The notes under the pieces were generated by a model. That model did not search any database. It was not told the DNA's origin and worked only from the letters and a program-made list of their open reading frames with translations. Shown one piece after another: positions 49,165 to 58,469 of a stretch of DNA of 64,000 bases. The stretch comes from Toxotes chatareus (Eukaryota > Chordata > Actinopteri > Toxotidae). Each line of letters opens with the position of its first letter. The first letter of the stretch is position 1. The stretch is taken from NCBI GenBank assembly GCA_016801885.1, contig CM028886.1, forward strand, positions 15,314,366-15,378,365. The letters run 5' to 3'. A program made the translations under genes and the position numbers.

Positions 49165-49908
49165 GTGAGTATCAATAATATACGGCATTGTATATTATAT
49201 ATGATATTATAAATATTATATCTGCGTTTGTTTTAGACACATATTATCAATAAAATTGATATGTTAGCATCAAAAGATAAATAACCTGCACAGACTCTAC
49301 AGTACTATCACTATCTCTAGTTCCAGTGGAAGTGGCTGCTCTCTGTGCACCCAGATGTAGGGAGCCTTTGCATCATAGACATGCATATAAGCTTAGCCAC
49401 TATACTAGTAGCAGGTAAAACCCCTGGAATGGCTGAGTATAAATAAAAGCTGAATAAATCTAGGAATTAATGGCTTGGGTATTTTATTACCATGATCTGG
49501 AGTTTAGAGGCAGCTGGGAGGCAGCGATAGAGCCCTTAGGTCTGTAAAAATTTGTGTGTATTTGTGTGTGCATGTCGTGTGAGCGTGTATCTGTGTGTTT
49601 GTGTGTTTTGCTGAGAGTCATCAGAGCTGAAAATAACACTCTGGGGAGTTGGAGAGGTGGGCTGGTAATACTGCCAGAATAGAGAAGGGGCTTTTCTCTG
49701 TCTCTTATCCACATCCTGTAAACATGAATACACACACACACACCCACACGTAAACACGCATTTACATCTACCACCAACTGCTTTGTATTGTTATATCTGA
49801 GAGATTAAACAAAATGCAATTCAACAGTCAGACACAAATTTGCAAACAGAGTGAAAGATTATTCACATTAAATCTTGATCATCTAGATATTCACAGGAAG
49901 ATTGGATT

Positions 49909-49970
49909 TATTTGTTTGTTTGTTTGTTTGTTTGTTTGATTGGTTGATTGATTGATTGATTGATTTGTTT
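49909..49970. repeat. (TTTG)n(ATTG)n compound microsatellite
   Basis: About six TTTG units followed by about seven imperfect ATTG/GATT units. Confidence 0.9.
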
Positions 49971-51297
49971 CACTGATATCCTGATTTTTGAAAGCAGCTT
50001 TTGGGTCTTGTTGTGCTCTTCAATAAAATGTCTGACTGACTTTCTTTAATCAGACAAATGCCACAGGAGGCAAAGCTGTTTTTCTGCATAAAGGAAACAA
50101 TACACTACAATATGGAAATACATCTCACTAAATGCAAAGAAATGTAAAAAAGAGAAGGCAGAGAATGAATCAGTAAAGACGCACTTGCTCCAGGGAGATC
50201 TCAAATGGCTGAAATTTGCATGTAACTGTGCCTCAAAGGGCTGTGTAAAGAAACAAATTCCTGCACATAATCTGGTTATTGAGTCATCTACAGTAAATTC
50301 CAATTTCAGAGTAGCTCTCCATGGAACCAGCTGTACTTCTGATGACCTCTTTGTATTTACCTTGGGGTCTGATTCGTTTCTGTGCTGTACAAATTACAGT
50401 GGTCGTTTGGACTCCTGCAGCAGCAGTCGATCCAACTGGCCATCCTCTTATGTTCAGGGGAAACCGCACTTTTCTGAAGTACTTATAAAGTAATAATCGT
50501 CTTTATAAGTCTATAAATGGTCTTGTTCAAATTTTACTTTTTGCTTAACAGAACAAAGTACATTTCAATGCTATGGTCTTGGTTAAGTTAGTTTCTGCAG
50601 TTCATAATTTATTCAGCACAGTATTAAAACAAATTCTATGTACAAAATATAACAGTTTGTTTGCACAGACACCAGCTTTTTAAAATATGCACCACCATTT
50701 CCTCCTGTTTTCATGACCGAAATTACGAGCACTGAGACAATTTGTTATTTTATATTTTTAGCAGCTTTCTCTACTAAAACTCAGTGATGACCTTGGTTTT
50801 GAAAGTCTGGTGCTGCACTTAGAGTATAAATAATCCTGTCAGACTGTTGGTTAATGCCCAAATTTTTATCACATCTTGAGGGTAACTTAGGAAACTTGTC
50901 CTATTTATTTTCTTCTGGCAAATATAGTAACAACAAATGCAGATATAACACAGAAGAAGGTGACCTAATATGTCATCAGCACTTTGGGACACAACATGAC
51001 AAATTTAAATAAAAAATGTATTTCAAAAAAGTACTATTAAGTTTGGGTTCTTTTTATACTTTTCATTAATACCCAAGCAGGTTTGTAATACAGAGAACTT
51101 CTAGCCTTTGTGTGTTTACAGTTTAAAACTGGATGAAAGTGTGACATTATAAAGATCAACTAGCAACTGTCCTACATAATGTTGTTCAGTTTTGACCAAA
51201 ATGAGATGTTGAAAACAGGTCATGGATCAACACAAGCACATGGCTGAATCAAGATTTTGGAAAGAAGATACTGTTGAAAGTTGAAAGTCAAATGTAA

Positions 51298-51299
<2 letters not shown>

Positions 51300-51332
<33 letters not shown>
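51300..51332. repeat. (GT)n repeat next to a splice acceptor
   Basis: About 16 GT units, eleven bases before the exon at 51344, with only TCTCTTCTGTAG in between. Confidence 0.9.
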
Positions 51333-51333
<1 letters not shown>

Positions 51334-51343
51334 TCTTCTGTAG

Positions 51344-51476
51344 GTGGTCTTGGAGGGAACTGCTAACAGATACATGCTGACCAGTCTGCGTCCGTCTACT
51401 GAGTATGAAGTTATGTTGACGGCTGTATTCAGAGATGAATCAGAGAGTGACACTGTCTCTGTTGTACAGACCACAT
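51344..51476 (+). CDS. col14a1: col14a1 coding exon 16: FN3-5, second half (residues 675-718)
   Basis: Acceptor CTTCTGTAG, donor ACAT|GTAAGT, phase 0 in, 1 out. It encodes VVLEGTANRYMLTSLRPSTE, YEVMLTAVFRDESES: FN3 D to G strands with the LRPSTEY motif. Confidence 0.95.
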
Positions 51477-51949
51477 GTAAGTGACAATAGACTGTTTAGC
51501 TGGCAACATGTGTCGCCCTAACCCTAACCTTGGGGGAGTTATGGTATTTACTTTGTCTAATCAATGCAAAACTTGACAAAAATAAGGTTCTAAAAACTTT
51601 TCAAGAGATAAGAGACAGGCACAAGTGTAATTTCACAAAGTAAAATTTGCCTGTGACCTAAATGACCCTCGTCACCAAAATGCCACTGTTTGCTGAGAAC
51701 AACAGACGAGTCCGGTCGCATATGCCTCATAGGATAGTAAAATTAGCATTTCTGAGTTGAAAGCATAGCTCTGCGAGAGCCTATTTGCATTGATTTGTTT
51801 GTCCCAGCTTATCGCAGAAGAAGAAAATCTATTTTCCCATCAATGCTTTGTTATGTATTTCTGTATAATTACCTTAGTTATTGATACAGCAAGTTGTTGA
51901 GGCGAGTTTCTATCCAGTTATCTGATTTGTGCTCTCCATATTTCCCCAG
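51477..51949 (+). other. Intron 17 (473 bp)
   Basis: No distinctive features are seen. Acceptor ATTTCCCCAG. Confidence 0.7.
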
Positions 51950-51985
51950 TGGCCAAGACAACAACGATTGCTACAACAACCACAG
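51950..51985 (+). CDS. col14a1: col14a1 coding exon 17: 36-bp Thr-rich linker (residues 719-730)
   Basis: Acceptor TTTCCCCAG, donor ACAG|GTAAGA, phase 1 in and out. It encodes only LAKTTTIATTTT. Vertebrate COL14A1 has a Thr-rich linker at the same place between FN3-5 and FN3-6, so I take it as a real exon despite its size. Eight of twelve residues are Thr, which suits dense O-glycosylation and an extended, protease-resistant hinge. Being symmetric it can be skipped in frame. Confidence 0.85.
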
Positions 51986-53224
51986 GTAAGAAGTGTCAAC
52001 ATTGCTTTTGGGTAAAATTCCAAAATGTCAGGAGCAAAAGTGTTCAGAGAAGGAAACACACTCTCAATACTGAGCATGTGTAACAGTGGCCAAGCATTAA
52101 TCTGGAAAGATGTGACATGATTGGACATGACATGTCAGATTAAAATTGTGCAATGAAACTGATTTCTTCATCATGCTAGTAATGTTGAAACCTTGAGAGT
52201 GTTGCTGGGTGTGTCCAGCAAGCAGCAGACAAAGTTCACTTAAAAAAAAAAAAAAAAAACTATCTTTGCAGAGAGACCAGCCAAATTTCTGTCATGCTTC
52301 AAGCCAAAGCATCTGTCTAGAAAATCTTCTGCCGCTGAAATGTGAAAGTCTCCACTAGTTGCCAGTTTGTGCTGATGTTGGCAGAGAGTTCCTGCGACAG
52401 AGTTTTGGTCAGTTAGTTTCAGGAAGCCAGAAAACCAGAATTACTGAGGGCTTAGAAAAGTCTGTTCTGACTAAGGTTGATGAATCTAAAACTGAAATAC
52501 TGATAACAATCTCTTATGACAAAAGTTTGGAAGATCTTTTCTGTTTTTAAAAGTGTATTTACTGAGTTGGCCTCTTCAAGGGACTGTAGTTCAAACTCCA
52601 TTATTTCAGAGGCGACCTGGAGGCCATCTGGGTTGTGTTTTGTATGAGGAGCAGGCTACAGCTTATCGAGTCAGAGCATTTTGTTCACTCACGGTTCTAA
52701 AACCTCCTTTACTTAATTCCCCACTCACTATCCTGCAAACATCCAAAAGGCACGTCTGCTTTGTTTAAAACTCCCAAGTGCTTCTGTGAAAATCACAACT
52801 CAGAGTGGCCAACGAAAAAACTACGCATCAACTCTGTTTTTAAAAATCAAGGCTCGTAGTTTGGGGCTGCATTATGTATGGGACCCTCACACTGATTTAC
52901 ATCCGAAGAGGACTGCAGAGACTTTAACACATGTCTACTGTGGTTTAAAGCCATTACTGAGACTGATGAAACTAAAAACAAAACAAAAACACTCATCCAG
53001 CACATCACAGCTGACTGAGCATGTTGGCACTTTGACAGCAGCTGTTATGATTTTCTTTCAGCAGGCTGGCAGTTTGACTGACATTTTTCAAATCCACAGT
53101 TTACCAAGCCACATTAAAAGTGTGAAGAAAATGCAGCTTAAGCCAAGATTTTGTGTCAGTTTTTCATGCATAAATCCTGCAGTAACTCAGTACAGTGACT
53201 GTCGTCTGTGATGTGGTGTCACAG
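51986..53224 (+). other. Intron 18 (1.24 kb)
   Basis: It has an A tract at 52242-52259 and three consecutive open frames (52359-52550, 52553-52768, 52786-53211) whose products I do not recognise. Acceptor GGTGTCACAG lacks a strong pyrimidine tract. Confidence 0.6.
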
Positions 53225-53367
53225 TGGCACGTCAGGCGGTGAGAAACCTTCTGCTGAGCGACGAGACCACCCAGAGCTTAGAGGCATCATGGGAGATGGA
53301 AGATCCCCACGTGGAGAGCTACAGGGTCTCCTACGCTGACCTCATGGGTGACCACAAAGAGGAGTCT
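53225..53367 (+). CDS. col14a1: col14a1 coding exon 18: FN3-6, first half (residues 731-778)
   Basis: Acceptor GTCACAG, donor TCT|GTGAGT, phase 1 in, 0 out. It encodes VARQAVRNLLLSDETTQSLE, ASWEMED and YRVSYADLMG, an FN3 A-C segment. The acceptor is weak, but the frame, domain and next-exon phase agree. Confidence 0.94.
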
Positions 53368-53877
53368 GTGAGTTGATCAAGTTCTGAGCCATTACTATTA
53401 TTAAACAAAAACCATTTACAGATTGCATTACAGATAAGTAAGTACAGATTTAGAGGTCCAGTGGCTTTTTCTGAATGGATCTATGGTTTTGGGCAGTGAG
53501 TGTTTCTGATTTTTTTTAAGCATTATTTTTAGGTCCCTAATACACACCAGTAGTTTCTAAAGTCTCCCTCCTTATAGTCCTCTACCACAGCTCTCAAACA
53601 CATGCATGTAAACACACACCATCTCCCCTGCTGAGCTGTGGGCTAATTGGTGGTAACTAACTAATTGCGTGGAACAGACAACACTGGAGTTGTGAGGGAG
53701 ATTGTTGGATTGTTGCTGGATGGCGAACAGCGGCAGTCAGTGTCAGGTCATCTGCTCCAATCAGAAAACTGATTACACCTTTAGTCCTGGTCCACTCGGC
53801 ATCTCCTTCCTGATCCCTCTATCTGTGGTAAGAGCCCTTGAGCTCAGTGCCATGTACTGACCCTGACCACTGATGCA

Positions 53878-53879
<2 letters not shown>

Positions 53880-53945
<66 letters not shown>

Positions 53946-53946
53946 T
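53880..53946. repeat. (AC)n microsatellite
   Basis: About 33 AC units with one interruption. Confidence 0.95.
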
Positions 53947-54574
53947 ACCCAGCCTCTCCCTTCTTTTCCATCTGTCCCTCTATATCTTTGTATTTCTCTG
54001 TTTTTTCTCCCTCTTGTCTTCTCTCTCACCACCTCTGCTTGCTTTCCTCCCCTCTCTTGCATTCCCTCCTCCCTGTTTTAATTTCCCAACTTGGTGTCAG
54101 AGCTCTAGAAGATGGAGAGGCCAGGCCAAGCCAGAAGACATTCCATTATCTTTTCAGTAGCCATTTACCTCACTGGGAGCAGAGATGGAGGGCAGCTGAG
54201 AAAAGAGCAAAAGAAACAAAGGGTGGTAGAAAAAGAAACAAAAGCTAAGCAAAATGAGGAGAAAGGCTTAAACCTCTCCGCCAGCAGATAGATAAGGGTT
54301 GTTTCAGGTCGCTCCTCTTTCTCAAAGTTTGGACGTGTTTTGATTTGGATGTGCGTGAGAGTCAGAGAGAAGGGACAGGAGACAGCAGAGACAACTCTGT
54401 GTGTCATAAGGTGGTGGTTGTGTGTTTATGTGTTTATGCGTTTATGTATTTGAAAATGTGTGTGTGTGCGCCCTCCCACTTTGACACTGACAGGAGTTTC
54501 AGCACCTCAGTCTGAGTGGACAGTTCCTCCTGATCCATTGGTCTTACCTTAGCTCACCTCTCTCTATCTCTTTG

Positions 54575-54575
<1 letters not shown>

Positions 54576-54610
<35 letters not shown>
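54576..54610. repeat. (CA)n microsatellite
   Basis: About 17 CA units in intron 19. Confidence 0.9.
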
Positions 54611-54613
<3 letters not shown>

Positions 54614-55470
54614 CACATATACATGCGTAGGCAGGAGATCAGTGCTGTTTGCACACTAAGCAAAAGACCATATCTGTGTTGTTGAGATGTCTGTACAGTT
54701 CCTTGACACCTGACAAGCTTCATCTGCTAATAAAGACCTTGTGATAAACTTGAAAGCTTCACAACAAGTGAGTAAGTGGACCTTGAGTGGAGATCGTTTT
54801 GTCAGCTGCTTTTTTACCCAGGTCACAGAATGAAGCCAAGTTTTTCATTAGTTTCCATCAAGATTTAATTATATTATAAAACAGAAACATCAGCTATTGA
54901 GTTGCTCGTTATCTTTTTTCTTGGAGTCATTGTACCGAGTCTTATATTTATGTGGCAGTGTAGTTTGTTTCAGACTGTCTGATGAGATGGTTCCTTATTT
55001 ATGTGAAAGAATACTTTCAGAACTTAAATAAAGATGCATAGAAAGAACAAACTGCAACACATAAATGAAAAACCCAGCAGTAATGGGTTTTTCTCAGCTC
55101 TTTTCTGCCTCACCATTGACCTCAACTGACTTTATTGACTAAACTGAGGTGAGCAGAATTCTTGAGCAGTTGTGGTTCAGATCCCCTAAGATATATGTAG
55201 CGTTTTGTTGGCACTTTCTGTTTCACCAAATTAAGCCTGGTCTTAATCTTTCCCTCAAAAAAACAGCAGAGAAAAGCAACAGATTCTGTATGTTGTCTGC
55301 TATATGGTGGATTTATCATGGTGTGTGTGCGTGTTTCCTAGCATGTGTGTTTCTTATTTGTATGCCCCTTTTCTGTTTGCCTCTGTGCCGGTTAGTCCCA
55401 AGTGAGCAGAACTCATCACTGCTTTAAAAATCCCTGCATTCTCTCACCTCTTCAAATGTGCCCTGAATGT

Positions 55471-55528
55471 GTGCGTGTGTGTGTGTGTGTGTATATATAT
55501 TTATATTTATATATTTGTGTGTGTCTAG
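55471..55528. repeat. (TG)n/(TA)n tract at a splice acceptor
   Basis: TG units (55474-55492) pass into TATATATTTATA and again TGTGTG before CTAG. No ordinary pyrimidine tract is present. Confidence 0.85.
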
Positions 55529-55661
55529 GTGTTAGTCCCTGGTGGTCAGAGGAGAGCTGTGCTACAGCCTTTGTTACCAGACACCCAGTACAAAGTGACA
55601 GTCACACCAGTATACATGGACGGACAAGACGGCATCAGTATTTCTGCCCTGGGAACCACAT
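55529..55661 (+). CDS. col14a1: col14a1 coding exon 19: FN3-6, second half (residues 779-822)
   Basis: Acceptor GTGTCTAG, donor ACAT|GTAAGC, phase 0 in, 1 out. It encodes VLVPGGQRRAVLQPLLPDTQ, YKVTVTPVYMDGQDG: FN3 D to G strands with the LLPDTQY motif, matching vertebrate COL14A1 closely. A UG tract lies just upstream and a long CA repeat just downstream. Confidence 0.95.
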
Positions 55662-55682
55662 GTAAGCCCTACAAACCTCCAA

Positions 55683-55700
55683 CACAGACACACAGACACA

Positions 55701-55766
<66 letters not shown>
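55683..55766. repeat. (CA)n microsatellite near a splice donor
   Basis: About 40 CA units starting about 20 bases inside intron 20. Confidence 0.95.
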
Positions 55767-55768
<2 letters not shown>

Positions 55769-55859
55769 CCTCTGTATTATTGACAACCGGGGTCAGCTCC
55801 CGGTTTCTCAATTTTCATTACACAAAGAGCTCTCAGTTTAGAAGAACACATCTGACACA

Positions 55860-56110
55860 ACTGAAAGCTAATGAAAATTAATTTTATTGCAGCGAACAGA
55901 ATGCTCAATTGCATTGCATTAATTTCATGTTCATTTACGTTCCTGAAGGAGAATGTAAATTAAAACGATGACAAATACTGATGCGTTCTTAATCGTCTTA
56001 ATGAAGGCCGTTCATAATTACAGCAGCTCCTTTCATTAATGAGATGATTACATTATTTTGCGCAGCTCTAATTGATTTTCTCAACCATTCTCCTGATTAC
56101 CTCTCATGAA
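55860..56110. promoter_or_regulatory. Candidate conserved intronic enhancer
   Basis: About 250 bp of non-repetitive sequence with many TAAT/ATTA homeodomain cores (for example 'AATGAAAATTAATTTTATTG', 'CATTAATTTCATGTTC', 'TTCATAATTACAGCAG', 'TCATTAATGAGATGATTA'). Composition and motif density resemble vertebrate conserved non-coding elements; conservation itself cannot be tested here. Confidence 0.35.
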
Positions 56111-56925
56111 CAGTAGTGATTGTCTCCTCATTGCTCAGAGAACTGAAATGTCAGATGAAATATGTCATCTTTTTAGATGAGGGTGCTGTAGCTCACCATG
56201 TTGCAAATAAAAACCCCTTCTCAGCTTGGAAAGCAGCTAGGCAATAAGTCAGAGCCAAGACACACTTCACGTACAGTGAGACATGATTTTATATTTTTTA
56301 GGGAGGAAAACTGTCTTCTCACCTAAATCAGCATCAGTTGGAATTTACAACTTTGTGATAACTCAAATTCAACCACGCCTCGCACTGGTTGAAAAAATAA
56401 AAATAAAACCCACAAAACTTCAACTTCGCAATGTTACAATAATTTATAACTCACAGTTCGCTGAAACTAATGTATAAACAAACTATGTGCAGAGCTATTG
56501 CCACCAGCAATAAGGAACAAAAGCCATAAATCATATTGCAGCTGGATATTAAATCGCAGTTCTCTTTTGGTACGGGCCAAAATGTGTCTGTTGTACTTAA
56601 TATAAGAAACTGTCAAGCACCGTAAGCTTGCATCACCTGCCTGCTCAAACTGGTGCACCTGTTTGCATCAAGACAGCAACTGTTTTGCTTTCATTCCCTA
56701 AAGTCAGGTCACCATCTCAGCACTGGTATTTAAAAATTCAGAATGAGACCCAGCCCTAAATTGTATAGAGTCAGATGTCAAATGACTGTACTTGTACCCT
56801 ACAGCAGAGGATTTGATTATGCTGTCAAACATTTCAGTGCTCTGCCATGATTGTTTTAAATCTAAATTTAAGTCTGGTTCTGAGGAGCACTTCCATACTC
56901 TGATTTTGTCCTGTGTTTGTGGCAG

Positions 56926-57048
56926 TGCCCCTCTTGTCTCCTGGAAACATTCGTGTGTCAGAGGAGTGGTACAACCGCTTCAGGGTCACCTGGGATCCAC
57001 CTCAGTCTCCTACAGTGGGTTACAGGATCGTCTACCAGCCTATTTATG
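56926..57048 (+). CDS. col14a1: col14a1 coding exon 20: FN3-7, first half (residues 823-863)
   Basis: Acceptor GTGGCAG, donor ATG|GTACAC with the CA repeat beginning at +3. Phase 1 in and out. It encodes LPLLSPGNIRVSEEWYNRFR, VTWDPPQSP and GYRIVYQP. The NIRVSEEWYNR signature is a strong COL14A1 match. Confidence 0.95.
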
Positions 57049-57050
57049 GT

Positions 57051-57053
57051 ACA

Positions 57054-57088
<35 letters not shown>
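57051..57088. repeat. (CA)n repeat overlapping the donor region
   Basis: About 18 CA units starting at intron position +3 of intron 21. Confidence 0.9.
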
Positions 57089-57090
<2 letters not shown>

Positions 57091-57902
57091 AGAGGGCAAA
57101 AAGACTAATGCTAATCCTAACATAATTTGTATAATCAAGCAGTAATCCCAAAATAGGCCCTTGGGGATTACCTGTAAAATGTAGAGATTGAGGAGATTTT
57201 GCTCAGTCTTTTTTTCTTGTGATGGGTTTTGTTACTTAGAAACACAAAAACAGACAGACAGGCACAATTAAATTCTGTGTTTCCATCCCACACAACTACA
57301 CCTTCATGCATAAGCACTGGTAGGCAACTGTTAATTGTCAAGCACAAGAGTATTGTGTTTTTCTTTATTTTGTGTGTGCTTTGCCCTGGGATGCAGGCTC
57401 ATTCAAACACTCTATTCTGCTTGCTATGAGAGAACCCACCGGCGACAAACCTGTGAGGGGCACATAGTAACTGAAAAAACAAATTGCTCTCAGGATGTTT
57501 GGGCTTTCCTGAAAGTGACATCTTAGTTTTTCTCTTTATCAAGAAGCTTGTGGCTGCAAAGGAAACGTCAGCGATCCAGAGCTGAAATAATACATTACTC
57601 TTCCTCATTTATCTATTGTCTTGAAGCATCAACAAAAGACCATTTTCTTTGTTCTGCTGCTTCCTTCGTGCTAATTGTTTCATCCTTCCAAGATGAGGCT
57701 CCAGTCTTTATAGTTTCCATGTCTGTTTTTAGTCATTTTAACACAATTACTGAGTCTCTGAGTATCCAGCTTCAAGCGGACAGGCTGCATTAATCTGTTT
57801 TTAGGAATTAAGTTGAAAGAAAATAATTTTCAGCTTTCTGGTGTTTTTACTGTGAGGATTTTGATATGTGGAGGGGAGGGAAGGGCCTGCGTGTGCAAAT
57901 AC

Positions 57903-57904
<2 letters not shown>

Positions 57905-57936
<32 letters not shown>
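57905..57936. repeat. (CA)n microsatellite
   Basis: About 16 CA units in intron 21. Confidence 0.9.
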
Positions 57937-57938
<2 letters not shown>

Positions 57939-58319
57939 GGCTGATGAATGCATGTGTATTTCTGGAGATTTGTGTATGGGTGGGAGATAAGTAAGTTGCC
58001 GGTCTCTCTCATTGCTTACTTTTCTTCTCGTAACCTAACAACCTATAAACAGACATGACATGAACCCTGTAAAGCTGTTGATGCATGTAGGAAACATGAA
58101 AATGGAAAGAGCATTGTTCTCGTATTGCAGTGTAGATCCTGGTATTGTTAGTATGATGAATAAAAATTAAAATGTATGTTCACTTGTCAGTTGTCAGTTC
58201 TAAATGGGATTAAAATGGTTTTTCACAGAGTCTCAAATCTATGTTTATGGTTTGAAGCATGCTTTCTCATTCTTTGATTTCCTCTGTCCTTTCTGTCTGT
58301 GTTTATGTGTCTTTCTCAG

Positions 58320-58469
58320 TTCCAGGACCAGTTTTGGAGACAACAGTGGGTGAAGATGTGAACTCCTTGCTCCTTCTGAATCTACTCAGTGGGACTGAAT
58401 ATGGTGTTCAATTGACGGCTTCTTACCCTACGGGACAAAGTGAACCACAGCTTGTGAACGCTAAAACAT
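58320..58469 (+). CDS. col14a1: col14a1 coding exon 21: FN3-7, second half (residues 864-913)
   Basis: Acceptor CTTTCTCAG, donor ACAT|GTAAGC, phase 1 in and out. It encodes VPGPVLETTVGEDVNSLLLL, NLLSGTEYGVQLTASYPTGQ, completing FN3-7. VPGP.LET and NLLSG.EY are recognisable COL14A1 phrases. Confidence 0.95.

Larger units (their letters stand above)
49165..51343 (+). other. Intron 16 (2.2 kb)
   Basis: It contains a (TTTG)n(ATTG)n microsatellite (49909-49970) and a (GT)n repeat (51300-51332) that nearly touches the acceptor. No gene seen. Confidence 0.65.
53368..55528 (+). other. Intron 19 (2.2 kb)
   Basis: It contains two CA repeats (53880-53946 and 54576-54610) and ends with a TG/TA-rich stretch (55471-55520) before GTGTGTCTAG. 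No gene seen. Confidence 0.65.
55662..56925 (+). other. Intron 20 (1.26 kb)
   Basis: A CA repeat (55683-55766) sits just inside the donor. It is followed by a complex, AT-rich, ATTA-dense block at 55860-56110 that looks conserved in style. The acceptor is TTTGTGGCAG. Confidence 0.7.
57049..58319 (+). other. Intron 21 (1.27 kb)
   Basis: It starts with a CA repeat (57051-57088); a second lies at 57905-57936. No gene seen. Acceptor TGTCTTTCTCAG. Confidence 0.7.

Noticed and set aside
52786..53224. Alternative 5' extension of the FN3-6 exon using the open frame upstream
   Set aside because: A TGA at 53209-53211 interrupts the shared frame, and the acceptor at 53224 gives the family-consistent start.
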